Origin: Saposhnikovia divaricata
Taxonomy: Eukaryota > Streptophyta > Magnoliopsida > Apiales > Apiaceae
Assembly: GCA_036435485.1 (NCBI GenBank)
Contig: CM071594.1
Coordinates: forward strand, 101,893,001 to 101,957,000
Reading direction: 5' to 3'
DNA: 64,000 nt
Shown here: one piece after another, positions 12,933-23,751 of the stretch
Layout of the letters: each line of letters begins with the position of its first letter
How positions within the stretch are numbered: position 1 is the stretch's first letter
The notes under the pieces: model-generated
What the model saw: the letters and a program-made list of their open reading frames with translations, nothing else
What the model was told of the DNA's origin: nothing
Database searches by the model: none
Made by a program: the position numbers and the translations under genes

Positions 12933-14219
12933 TGTTGAGTATTGAATACAGTAAAAGAATACAGAGGGGGGGTGAATGGATTCTTGAACTTTTCTTTGTT
13001 CTTGAATCTTTGCAACAAGATATGTGTTGAGTGTGTGAGATATGTAAGTGCAGATAACAAAGACAAACACAACACAATATCACTTTAATCTAATATTTTA
13101 TTAGATAAAGATTTTGCTACAATCTTTGAATACAAATGATAGTATTCTCAGCTTCGTTTTTCTTAGAGAGATATTTCTTGTGATGTATCTTGAAAAACTT
13201 ATCTGCTAAAGAAGTGAGGCTGTATTCTTATAGACATGGATACACCTACTTACTACAAGTAAGGTAGTAAAAACAAACTACTTTCCAGTATGTCTATCTT
13301 ATTTGAGTAAGAGTCCAAACGGCTACAGATTTGACTTTGCAAAGCCTGTTCAGATCCACTTCTTTAGCTCCTTGTCCCTTTGTCTTATCTCTCCAAGCTT
13401 CTTTGTAGGCTTTCCAATGTGCTTTATAGTACATAGTCAAATAAAGTGACTTGGCTTGTTGCAGGTTTCTGACTTGTACAATTCTTCAGTATTTTGTCTC
13501 CAAGAATGTATTCGAGAAGTGGCTAAGTGATTGATTCAAGAACTCGAATTGACTTAATCGATAACTCTGAGTTCTCGAATAGTGTTATATTGACATATCA
13601 AATCACTTCTCGAATAGCTCTTTTCTCTGGCACTCCTTGAGATATCGAATAGAGCATTTTGACATATCGAATCCCTGAGATGTCGAATAGCTTCTTTAGT
13701 CCTTGAGATATCGAATAGAGCATTGACTTGTTGACCCTTAGAGAACTCGAATGATGCTTTGACTTGTTGACTCCATGAGTTCTCGAATAGAGTAATAGAC
13801 ATAACGAATCTCTGAGATATCGAATGAGATATCGAACAGTGTATTCAGAGATATCGAATAGTGTCTTCTGAGATATCGAATCTCTGACTTCTCGAATGCT
13901 AGACTTCTCGAATAGACAAATGTACTTCTCGAATTGGTACTTAGGCAAATTCTTCATTCCTTCAAATCCCAACTGTGATTATTTGGCAGTCTTTATCTCC
14001 TTGCTTGAGGCATGAACCTTGGAACTTCTTTCAAGCATTATTCTTGACTTTATAAGTACAGTAACACAACTAGAATTTGATGCCTATTACAAGTACAGAA
14101 CAAATAGAAGCTCTACAACTAGAGGTTCCCTCAGTTAAGAGGTCATGTAGGTAATGCATAGCATTACACATACTTAGGCTTGTTATTAGATGTATTCAGA
14201 CATGCCTCTGTGACTAACA
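12933..14219 (-). repeat. Sirevirus 3' LTR
   Basis: It begins (minus sense) TGTTAGTCACAG at 14219 and ends CAATACTCAACA at 12933. A TATA-like ACTATAAAGC lies at 13421-13430. The 82- and 124-residue frames at 13554-13972 fall inside the motif array and are not genes. Confidence 0.95.
13510..13940 (-). promoter_or_regulatory. TCGAA motif array in the LTR U3, upstream of the TATA-like box
   Basis: About 16 TCGAA cores occur in 430 bases, mostly as TTCTCGAATAG or GATATCGAATAG on the plus strand (ATTCGAGAA and ATTCGATATC in element sense). The array ends about 80 bases upstream, in element sense, of the TATA-like box at 13421-13430, where an LTR enhancer would sit. The right-hand LTR has the same array at about 26370-26760 with one fewer 12-base unit. 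Regulatory function is inferred from position and repetition only. Confidence 0.6.
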
Positions 14220-14230
14220 ATCTCCCCCAA
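14220..14230 (-). other. Sirevirus polypurine tract
   Basis: In element sense TTGGGGGAGAT immediately precedes the 3' LTR start TGTTAGTC. Confidence 0.85.
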
Positions 14231-14547
14231 ATTGTGAGTAAGACCCTTAGTCACAATTTCATGTCTGATAACAAGCCTAACATACATAAAGATAAAAACT
14301 TGACGGTACATGTATGAATTTCGATTAGCAATGTGGATAGAACTACAGGATGAGTAATCTTACAGCCTATGATGAAGTACTAGCCATTGTCATTTGTTTC
14401 CCTTTCCATAGCCTTGGCTTGCAAATCATCATATGCTTTCTGTCTTCTTTCTTTCTCCTTCCTTGTATTCTTATCCATAGCTTTTATGATTTCTGCCATA
14501 GCATCCAATTCTTCAAGCAAAATTGAGTCTTTGAAATCTTCAAGTAC
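14231..14547. other. Sirevirus untranslated stretch before the 3' LTR
   Basis: About 320 bases between the end of the post-pol frame and the polypurine tract. It includes one run of codons (about 14390-14540) that reads like a Glu/Lys-rich continuation in another frame, but no gene of its own is seen. Confidence 0.5.
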
Positions 14548-16104
14548 TTAATTCAGAATGCTTGTAGGATAGTGGTTGAGTAGATTCATTCTGATGTGGA
14601 TCTGATTCCCATTTCTCCTCCTATACTTCACCACATAGGGGTTAAACTGAACTCTACACAATCCCTTTGCCCTTAGCTTTTCTGCTTCAATCTCCAGTCT
14701 CTCAATTTCTTTCTCCCTTGCTAGCCATTTCTCAAGACACTCTTTTCTGATTCTCTCCTCATGGTCTCTCTTCATCTTCACAAAATCAATTAGCTCCAGC
14801 TTCCATACTCTTTCCACCTTATCTTCTAAGCTCAACAATGCAATGATTCTTTCTATGTCATGTAGCTTGCCCCAGTTTTGACATCCTCCTTGTTTGAATT
14901 TCTCCTCCCTTCCATCAGTATATTTGATCTCAAGGCAGTTATCAACAATGGCAACATGATAGATTCTTTGAGCTTGTAAGAATTGCAGTTGGTCTTCATC
15001 AAAATCTTCATCTAGTGGTTGGAGTTTTAAGCCTGGATATATTGTCAGAGTCCTTGATTTGGATAGCTTTAGTTTCCTTGCAGCTTGTTTGAATTTGATC
15101 CTTTTGACATGGTTGCCTGGCAGTAGCATGTGACCTTTGTTTGTGGACCATTGTAGTATTCCATTAGCAGTATGCTTTTTGAAATATACAGATGGTTTCT
15201 TGACTTGAATCTTCTTCTCTTCTTGAGGTGGTAAAACAGTTGCAGAAGCCATGGGATTAGATTTTGGTAGGTCATTACTAACAGCATTCACCCTAGACTT
15301 AGAGTCTTGTGTTGTGGTGAGATTACTGCTAGCAATGCCTAAGGCTTGCTGTTTTCCATTATTCCTCTCATAGACTTTGCCTTGGTCATCATCCTTCTTA
15401 TCCTTGCTGTCTTTCTTCTTCTTCTTATCCTCATCCCCCTTATCACTCCTGTGATGACTTCTCCTCCCATCACTCTTGTCTTCATCTTCATCATCCTTAT
15501 TCCTCCTTGGCTTGGCCATTTCTGGAATTACACCAGTTGCAATGTATGATCTGAGAATGTGCAGTGCCTCTATCTCTTCAGCAGTACTTGTCCCCTTCTT
15601 CTTTTGCAGTAGATCAATGATGGCAATAATGAGTCTGTGATTTCGAGAAGTGAGATCATTGGGAATGACCAATTGTTTAATCTCTTCAATTCTGGTGCCA
15701 GACTGATAGATGATTGTCCATGGCTTCTTAATCACTTCTGGCAGCCTTGAAGGTTGGCCATTCCTCAAGTCATCATACAGACTCTTATTGTTTTCATTTA
15801 CATTCCTCTTCTCTATGAGCTCAATCAGCGCATCTATCTCTGAGTGTTTCAAGGCTTGTAGAGTTTTGTAGGTTAGATGCCAGATTCTGGATTTTGCTAC
15901 CATCATTACTTCCTTGAGCCATGAGCTATCAACTTTTCTAGGTACCACAGTGAAGTAATCGATCTGATCCTTCAAGCTCCTTAGATACAATTGAGTGTCA
16001 CCAGCCTGTTCTTTTGAGACTTTCAAAAACTCCAAGAATGCATCATCATGATAGACATTTGAGTTTGCAATTTCTTGTAGCTTGGCCTCAGTGACCACCT
16101 TCAC
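14548..16104 (-). pseudogene. Sirevirus post-pol frame, C-terminal half
   Basis: An open frame of about 518 codons with no ATG at its beginning (the codon at 16104 is GTG), so it is not an independent gene. It reads as the continuation of the frame at 16358-19156: after that frame's TAG, the 210 bases in between stay coding-like but shift frame at about 16150 and again near 16130. Content: helical N-terminal third, a highly charged Lys/Asp/Glu/Arg/His tract (around 200-245), then a globular-looking segment (QFLQAQRIYHVAIVDN) and a charged helix with KEIERLEIEAEKLRAKG near the end. I recognise no catalytic domain. It has no predicted signal peptide or obvious membrane helix. Confidence 0.65.
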
Positions 16105-16357
16105 TTCTACAGGCTTGGCACTTTTATGGAGAGTGAAGGTTTGTCAGATGGCATACTCCCTCAACCACTGTGGTTGTGATAGATTGCTTTTGACCACTGG
16201 AAGTAGTGATGTGCACAGTTGGTAGAGTGACAACTGGCAGAGAAGTAGGAGGCTCATCAACTTTGTCTTTTCCTTTGCCAGGCACATGAATTAGAGATTT
16301 GGAAGTTCTTTGATGAGCACCTTCAATGATTTTGATGCCCTTTACTGCTGGTGGTTT

Positions 16358-19156
16358 CTACGCCTTTGTATTTGAATTTCTTGATGTCCTCTTCTCCCCC
16401 TTAGGCTTGTTGTCAGGCACAGAGGCTGTAGGATTGACCTTTGGGGTTGAAGATTCTTCAGGTAGAGGAAGACCCATGTGCTTCATCATTGTAGACAACA
16501 TTGATTGTTGATGCAGAAGAACATCAGCTGTGGTGGTGGCTTGAGTGTTCAACTGCTCAGTCAGAGTTTGTACCTTGTCTGTAAGATGAGCATTAGACTT
16601 AGTGAGAGTAGCTACCTCTTTCTTAAGTGCATCTACCTTACTGAATAATGCAGTAGATTTGAAGCCAGACATGGATTGTTCTTTAAGTCTTTGCACTTCA
16701 AATCTAGACAGCTCATGCACAGGGACCTCAGTGACCAGCTTGTCTCCATATTGATTTGCAAAGAGTGTCCTAAGCATGGCATTGGCGTCTGTAGTCTGGT
16801 CAGATAGAATTTGAAGTTTGTTTCCTAGACCTGTGACTGTATCTTTGAGTAGAGCTAGACCATTATCCATCTTGGTGCAGGTGGTGTTGCACTGTCTGAG
16901 ATCTTTGACCACACTGTCTAGTTGAGGAAATTTGGCATCAAAGGCCCTCTTTATCTCTTCTACTGAAGTGGCTGTCTTGTCACTCACCTTGTTGACTTCA
17001 GTTTTGACTCCCTTGCCAAGATAGTGTGCAGCCTTGAGGAAACCCTTGTAGGAATCATTGACAGCTTCATACACTTCACTAGGGGACAGGGATTTTGCAT
17101 TTGAACCCAGTGAAGTGATGTATTCCTCTCTAAGATATTGAAGTGCTTCACTGAGAGTTACATCATACTTTCCTTGCATCCAGGCATCTACATTGCCATC
17201 TCTCTCAGCATCATCAATAATCTTGGCCTTCTGCATCTCCACATCATCCCTATGGCATAGTAGGATGGCTTCATAATCTGGATTTGAGATGTTGGAGGTG
17301 ACAAGGTTCTGGGCTATTTTTACAAACTCAGGAATCTGATCCACAACATCGCTTTGGAGAGCTTCAATGGACATTTGTGGCGGAACAGACCCTGATCCTG
17401 AAGCACTGTCATGTTGCACAGGCTTCAGCCATTGGGACAAAAAATGAGAGCTAGAGCTAGGCAAGCTAGACTCCTCAGTTACAGATGCGACTTCTGTAAC
17501 CGGATGGAAAGACTCTGCTGCTGTTGTCTCCACAGAAGTGGGATGAGTTACAACAGTAGTTGACACAGGCACAGAGTCTCTAGTTAAAACTAGTGAATCC
17601 TCTGTGTTTGTGATGGTGTCATTAGGAGATGCCCCAGCATGCATTCCCTGACCATCTAAATGTGGTACCTGGGTGGTGAGCAAGGTGTCATGCACCAAGT
17701 CACTTGAATCCATTGGCTCATCAAGAGAAAAGAATTCTTGATGATCAATGCCTTGCTCCTCAATTGCTTGAGTTGCAGGCTCCAAAGAAATATGAGTGGT
17801 AGATTCTGGAAGAGAAGTGTGTTGTAGATTAGATTTTGGCAACTCCCCCTGAGAGATAGAGGGAGTTTCAATTGTGATGTGCTCTCCACTCAGTGTTGTG
17901 CCAACCTTATCACTCCCATGTGCTGACTCTGTACAAATAGGTGCATTGGGGAGGATGCTTGATTCTATAGATGCACCCTGTTGAGAGGATACATCTAGTG
18001 AGCTGTTTGCCCCTGATTTTACAACTTCAGCCATTTGGGTGACTGAAGAGGTGGTTTTAGATTTCTTCTTCTTCTTTAGGCTAATGATAGGTGACTCAGT
18101 TTCCTCACCTCCTAAACCTAGTTCCACAGCCAAGGATGCTTCAGTTAAGATAGTTAAAGGTTCAGAAGCAACCTGTTTTCTCTTCTTTTTACTAACATCA
18201 CCCTTTTGAGAGGATGATGCAGTTGGCTCTTTGTTTGGTAGAGTGTTTGTCTGAGAGGGTTGGTTAACAGGCCTTGGGTTAGCATTGTGTTCTTCTTGCT
18301 TAGGCTGTGCTAACTGAGACTTAGACTCAAATATTGGCATGTTGTGGGGATAAGACCTAAACAAACCCTCCATGTGGGGAGTTATTTTAAGCCTTACATC
18401 CACATCATTCCTAGTCTCCAAGTTACCAAAAATAAGTTTGGTCATGGACCTAGGATAGCATATTTTACTTTTATCTAATCCAGGCAATTCAATCAATGAA
18501 GCATTTTTAAAATTAAGTACTGATTGAATAAAGCGGGGAAAGAAAATTTCAGTACCTCTCTTGGCTGTGTTCTTACCAAGTCTCCCATATAGCTCTTGTA
18601 TGATGAGATGTCCAACATCTATCTTTCTCCCATGAGCCAAGGCATAGGCAAGCTGCTGCACAGGTGTACTAATCTGATCAAAGCTTGATTTCCTGGCAGT
18701 GAATACCTGAAGGAGTGTAGCAAAAACATAGCTCCATTCCTTTCTCAAGTACTTCCTATTCAGCTTTCCAAGTTTAATAGCCTCTGAGTAGTTGATAAAT
18801 TCAAAGAATTCTTCCAACTCAGCATCTGTGACCAGGGAGTCATATGCCTCTTGCTGCAAATCCAAGGCTTCATTCATGTCTGCGGTAGTGATAGAAATAT
18901 CCACGCCTTGAATCTTGCAGTAGACAACATATGAGGTGATAGCATTCTCAAGGGCGATAACCTCCACTGTAGCTGTCCTCCAGAATTGTTCTAATATGTC
19001 TATGTACAGGGTTGGGTTGGCTGATAGTGCACCCTTGATGTAAGATTCAGACAACCATCGAACAAAGCACTTGAAATTAGCATTTGGTGCTTCCACATCA
19101 CTGGTAATTGCGATGAAATTGGTTTGGGATGGTATGGTGAGTCGAGTGTTTGCCAT
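16358..19156 (-). CDS. Sirevirus post-pol ORF (932 aa), function unknown
   Basis: An uninterrupted 932-codon frame starting at an ATG at 19156, downstream of pol in element order. The N-terminal 240 residues look folded and conserved-like (FKCFVRWLSESYIKGALS, DILEQFWRTATVEV, FATLLQVFTARKSS, YALAHGRKIDVGHLIIQEL). Residues about 280-600 are Ser/Thr/Pro-rich with basic KKKRK and KKKKKSK stretches that could be nuclear signals. The last 250 residues are helical with heptad-like spacing (VDALKKEVATLTKSNAHL, DKVQTLTEQLN). Sireviruses are known for extra frames after pol, sometimes described as envelope-like. I see no signal peptide, transmembrane helix or glycoprotein-like cysteine pattern here, so an envelope role is not supported. 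The frame ends in TAG at 16358-16360, but coding-like sequence continues, so a longer ancestral protein is likely. Confidence 0.75.
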   Translation of the reverse strand: MANTRLTIPSQTNFIAITSDVEAPNANFKCFVRWLSESYIKGALSANPTLYIDILEQFWRTATVEVIALENAITSYVVYCKIQGVDISITTADMNEALDLQQEAYDSLVTDAELEEFFEFINYSEAIKLGKLNRKYLRKEWSYVFATLLQVFTARKSSFDQISTPVQQLAYALAHGRKIDVGHLIIQELYGRLGKNTAKRGTEIFFPRFIQSVLNFKNASLIELPGLDKSKICYPRSMTKLIFGNLETRNDVDVRLKITPHMEGLFRSYPHNMPIFESKSQLAQPKQEEHNANPRPVNQPSQTNTLPNKEPTASSSQKGDVSKKKRKQVASEPLTILTEASLAVELGLGGEETESPIISLKKKKKSKTTSSVTQMAEVVKSGANSSLDVSSQQGASIESSILPNAPICTESAHGSDKVGTTLSGEHITIETPSISQGELPKSNLQHTSLPESTTHISLEPATQAIEEQGIDHQEFFSLDEPMDSSDLVHDTLLTTQVPHLDGQGMHAGASPNDTITNTEDSLVLTRDSVPVSTTVVTHPTSVETTAAESFHPVTEVASVTEESSLPSSSSHFLSQWLKPVQHDSASGSGSVPPQMSIEALQSDVVDQIPEFVKIAQNLVTSNISNPDYEAILLCHRDDVEMQKAKIIDDAERDGNVDAWMQGKYDVTLSEALQYLREEYITSLGSNAKSLSPSEVYEAVNDSYKGFLKAAHYLGKGVKTEVNKVSDKTATSVEEIKRAFDAKFPQLDSVVKDLRQCNTTCTKMDNGLALLKDTVTGLGNKLQILSDQTTDANAMLRTLFANQYGDKLVTEVPVHELSRFEVQRLKEQSMSGFKSTALFSKVDALKKEVATLTKSNAHLTDKVQTLTEQLNTQATTTADVLLHQQSMLSTMMKHMGLPLPEESSTPKVNPTASVPDNKPKGEKRTSRNSNTKA

Positions 19157-19239
19157 TTGGGTAGAGAAGAGAAGAGAATTAAGGTTGAAGAAGAAATTCG
19201 CAGTTAGGGTTTTCAGAGGTTTTAAGAGTTTAGATGCTT

Positions 19240-19745
19240 GAGAAATCGAACGAAATGAGTTGAACAGTTGTGAAATTGTATATATGTGAGTGACTTGAGT
19301 TGTCGATTAGATATAAGTTTTGTATCGACAAGACAGTCATTCGAGAAGTATAAAACCACTATTCGTTTAGTCAAGAAAGGCTTATTCGATATCTCAAGCA
19401 GTTTGTAACTCACAGCTAGCAGTTATTTAACTCAGAAAATAATTCTAAGCTAAATAAAATATGTTTTTATGAGCGAAATGAAATTTTGAATATAAATCCA
19501 AAAAGCGATTAAGTGTCAGCGAGAAATCAGCCTTTTCAAATGATTCGATAACTCCAATACAGTATTCGAGAACTCCATCATTAGAGAACTAAAATACTCT
19601 ATTCGAGAACTCAAAGTGTGCTATTCGATTTCTTCAAAAGACACTGTTCGAGAACTCAGGAGGGTTCTTGATAGGCCTATTAGAGAACTCGAACCATGAT
19701 AAAACAATGAACCATTCGAGAAGTCTGACTTATCGAACTATACTT
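19240..19745 (-). promoter_or_regulatory. candidate internal promoter before the post-pol ORF
   Basis: This non-coding stretch between pol and the 932-aa frame carries at least 11 copies of the motif found in the LTR U3, here as ATTCGAGAACTC and ATTCGATATCTC on the plus strand, the opposite orientation to most LTR copies. A TATA-like CATATATACA (element sense) lies at 19278-19288, about 125 bases before the ATG at 19156. Spacing resembles that in the LTR (array, TATA-like box, transcript). Promoter activity is inferred. Confidence 0.45.
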
Positions 19746-19998
19746 TTCACTCATAAAATTCAATTTTCACTATCTTTTAAAATTTACCAGAAATATTCAC
19801 TTAAGAATATTCTACTAAATTAAATAGTGATTCTCTCAAAATTTCACAGAAATTTCAAGCTAAAGATGTATGATTTTCAACATATGCAGCATTGTGGAAT
19901 ATTTATAAATCATAATCCAGCCAATACTTACTTTAAAATTATTGAGCATTTGATAAAGTAAGTATTTACTACTGCAACAATCTAGTTGATATATTCAC

Positions 19999-21570
19999 TT
20001 AGCCAGAATTTGAAGAATTCAGCATTCCAATCTCACTAACCAACCTTGTGAAGGTGGCTTCATCTAATGGCTTAGTGAATATGTCAGCTAGTTGTTTCTC
20101 TGTGGGAACATAATGTAACTCAATGGTTCCATTAGTTGCATGCTCCCTTATGAAGTGATATCTGATGTCAGTGTGCTTTGTTCTGGAATGATTGACAGGA
20201 TTGGAAACTATAGAGATTGCACTTGTGTTGTCACACATGATTGGAAATCTTTCCAACACAAGTCCATAATCTCTAAGTTGGTTTCTGATCCAAAGCACTT
20301 GAGCACAGCAACTTCCAGCAGCTATGTATTCAGCTTCAGCTATGGAAGTTGACACAGATTGTTGTTTCTTGCTGTACCAAGAGACTAACCTTTGTCCAAG
20401 AAACTGGCAGCTACCTGAGGTGCTTTTCCTATCCACTCTGCATCCAGCATAATCAGCATCAGAATAACCAATCAGATTGAACCCTGTGTCCTTAGGATAC
20501 CATAATCCCAAGTTTGGTGTGCCCTTCAGATATCTGAAAATCCTCTTTATTGCTATCATATGTGATTCCTTTGGATTTGATTGAAACCTTGCACACAAGC
20601 ATGTTGCAAACATGATGTCTGGCCTACTAGTAGTGAGGTAGAGAAGAGAACCAACCATGCCTCTGTAGATTGAGATATCTACCTTCTTGCCCTTACCATC
20701 TTCATCTAACTTGGTGGCAGTGGACATGGGTGTCTTTGCAGGTGAGCATTCTTCTAAGTCAAATTTCTTCAATAGATCCTTGATGTATTTGGTTTGACTT
20801 ATAAAAATGTCATCCTTCCTTTGACTCACTTGCAGCCCAAGAAAGAATGTTAATTCTCCCATCATACTCATCTCATATCTGCTCTGCATGAGCTTAGAGA
20901 ATTTCTCACACAGCTTCTCATTTGTAGAGCCAAATATGATATCATCCACATAGATTTGAACTAAGATAATATCATCACCATGTTTCTTGTAAAACAGTGT
21001 CTTGTCCAGTGTGCCTCTAGTGAATTGATTCTCCAGTAAAAATTGTGACAATGTGTCATACCATGCCCTAGGAGCTTGCTGAAGTCCATACAATGCTTTA
21101 AGCAATCTGTAGACAAAGTGAGGGAATTGTGGATCCTCAAAGCCAGGTGGCTATTGCACATATACTTCTTCTTCCAACTCCCCATTCAGAAATGCACTCT
21201 TGACATCCATTTGATAGACCTTGAAATTAGAATGTGCAGCAAATGCCAAGAAAATTCGGATAGCCTCTAGTCTGGCAACAGGGGCAAAAGTCTCATCGTA
21301 GTCAATGCCTGTCTGTTGAGAGTATCCTTTTGTGACCAACCTTGCTTTGTTTCTTATGACTACACCATTTTCATCCATCTTATTCCTTAGAACCCATTTT
21401 GTTCCAACAATGGTTCTATCCTTTGGTGCAGGCACAAGTTCCCATACTTTGCTTCTTTCAAATTGGTTTAGCTCCTCTTGCATAGCAATTATCCAATCAG
21501 GATCCAACAATGCATCTTCAAGTTTCTTAGGCTCAACTTGGGATAGAAAGCAACCATAAGAGACATTCAT
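19999..21570 (-). pseudogene. Sirevirus pol: reverse transcriptase and RNase H
   Basis: Two in-frame blocks, 21570-21154 and 21150-19999, are separated by a TAG at 21151-21153. The first holds the RT start (FERSKVWELVPAPKDRTIVG, NKARLVTKGYSQ, DYDETFAPVARLEAIR, QMDVKSAFLNGELEEEVYVQ). The second has the catalytic YVDD (IYVDDIIFGSTN), a connection domain, and copia RNase H (GYSDADYAGCRVDRKSTSG, SIAEAEYIAAG, DNTSAISI, HIDIRYHFIRE-like, QLADIFTKPL). The upstream frame at 21533-23260 joins through a frameshift near 21570. Catalytic residues look intact, so the copy died by a few point changes. Confidence 0.92.
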
Positions 21571-23751
21571 TTAGAGTTGCTGTCCTTGTCCTCACTCCTG
21601 TATTTGGATCTCCAATTATCTGATCTGCAGTATGTGATCTATCCCATTTCCTTGTATGTTCAGATTGATTTCTCAGCCTTGATGTTGCTTCATCATCCAG
21701 ATCATGATCATTTACATTTCCTCCCCCTGTGAAGTTTCCACTAATCACAGGTGTGTCATGGATGCTTGTTTCTTCATTGTTGGTTGACACAGGTTCTTCA
21801 TTCACTTGAGTTTGTTGGATTGTGGGCTCAACGTCAGTTTCAATCTCCTCATCCGAATCATCTAGATTGTCAAACTTCAAAGGATCTTTATCTTCATCAT
21901 TGGCTTCTTCTAATCCAGGTATTTTGCTGTCATCAAATGTCACATCTGTGCTTTCCATAACTTTCTTTTGAGTGATGACATAAACTTTGTATGCAATTCT
22001 TTCCATAGAGTAGCCAAGAAAAATTCCTTCAAATGCTTTTGCATCAAACTTTCCAACATATTCTGAGTTGTCTTTTAACACAAAGCATTTGCTTCCAAAA
22101 GTATGAACATACTTTAGAGTGGGCTTCTTTCCAGTCATCAAGTTGTAAGGTGTCTTTCCAGTGTTTTTGTTGATGAGGGTTTTGTTCTGGATATAGCATG
22201 CAGTGCTCACAGCCTCAGCCCAAAAACATGTAGGCATCTTTGTATCAAGTAACATTGTTCTAGCAGCCTCAATCAGAGTTCTATTCTTTCTCTCAACAAC
22301 TCCATTTTGTTGTGGAGTCCTTGGAACTGAGAATTGTTGAGAAATACCATTTTCTTTGCAAAATGCTTCAAGCATGGCATTTCTGAACTCTGTTCCATTA
22401 TCACTTCTTAATGCAATCACACTTGCATTGTTGGCCTTTGCTTCCTTGTCAATTTTCTTTATATGCTCAATGATTACTTGGGGAGCCTCATCCTTTGATG
22501 CCAGAAATTCTACCCATGTATACCTTGTGAAATCATCAACCATCACCAGAGCATACTTTTTCCTTCCTAGTGACATAATATTGACAGGCCCAAACAAGTC
22601 CATATGAATTAGTTGTAGGGGCTTGGTTATTGATGTCACTGTCTTTGACTTGTGGCTTGATCTTTTCATTTTTCCCTTTTGACAAGCCTCACACACTCCT
22701 TCTTGACAGAATTCAAGTGTGGGCATGCCTCTCACTAACTCTCTTTTGAGTAGAGAATTAATGCCTTTGAAGTTCAAGTGTGATAGCTTCTTATGCCACA
22801 GCCAACTATCTTCATTTGATGCTTTTGAGTAAAAGCAAAAAATTTCGTCCTTGTTTGCAGAGTTCATATTGGCTACAAACAGGCTTCCTTTCCTTACTCC
22901 AGATAGAGCAAAGTCACCAGTCTTCTTGTGGGTGATCAAACATTCATCTTTGTCAAAATTCACTTTGAAGCCTCTGTAAGTAAATTGACCAACACTCAGT
23001 AGATTGTGCTTGAGTCCCTTGACCAGTGCTACATTTTCAATGATGACATTTCCAATTTCCAACTTGCCATATCCCAGTGTGTTTTCAATGCTATCATCTC
23101 CAAAAGCAACCATTGGGCCAGCCTTCTCCTCATACTGTGATAGCAGGGCCATATCACCAGTCATATGGTTTGAGCATCCACTGTCCAAAATCCACATGAC
23201 CTTTCTTTCACTTTCTTTGCCCTGCAAACACAAAGGTATTACTTCTCCTTTGGTACCCAAAAAAGTTTGGGTCCATGTGGCTTAGCAACAGTTTTATCAT
23301 AAACAACATGCTTATCAATTTTCTTGATGTTAGTCTTCTTGTCACTGTTAGAAGTCTTAGAATCAGGGTTCTTAGACTTAGGTGACAGAGGCACCTTCCT
23401 AACTTTAGGAGGACTTGAAGACTTTGTTCATGTGTAGTGTGTGTGAACATTGTGACTGATGCAACCTTCCATGAATTGTCTTCTCAAATTAAAGCAACTA
23501 GTCATTACATTCATGTTACATGGCATACAATCAAATTTATCACAGAAAGGAGAGTCTCTATGTCTTAAAGGCACAGAGCAATCATAGAATGGTTTAGCAA
23601 CACTGCCAGATGGTTTCTTGCATGCATGAGTTAAATGATTAGTGCTAAAACAATTTTGACAAACTTTCCTAGGGGCATTTGGCACATAAGCATAATTGTT
23701 GTCCTTGTTAATCCCTAATTTGCCATTCCTGTTTTGTTTCGTTTTAGCCAC
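21533..23751 (-). pseudogene. Sirevirus pol: aspartic protease, pre-integrase zinc region and integrase
   Basis: The main frame is 23260-21533. It shows the protease active site (WILDSGCSNHMTGD), the GAG-pre-integrase HHCC region (WHKKLSHLNF...CEACQKGK) and the integrase core with its three acidic residues in IHMDLFGPV, LRSDNGTEF and QNGVVERKNRT, followed by an acidic Glu/Asp-rich linker. Upstream, 23751-23428 in the same strand encodes a Cys/His-rich linker (CQNCFSTNHLTHACKKP) ending in TGA at 23428-23430. The frame then shifts again near 23245, so at least three disruptions separate gag from the RT. Confidence 0.9.

Noticed and set aside
13554..13972. Minus-strand frames with repeated FDIS-type peptides, also at 26405-26811
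   Set aside because: They are by-products of the TCGAA motif array in the LTRs.
16358..19156. Envelope protein call for the post-pol ORF
   Set aside because: No signal peptide, hydrophobic membrane helix or cysteine-rich ectodomain is visible, so only an unknown-function call is supported.
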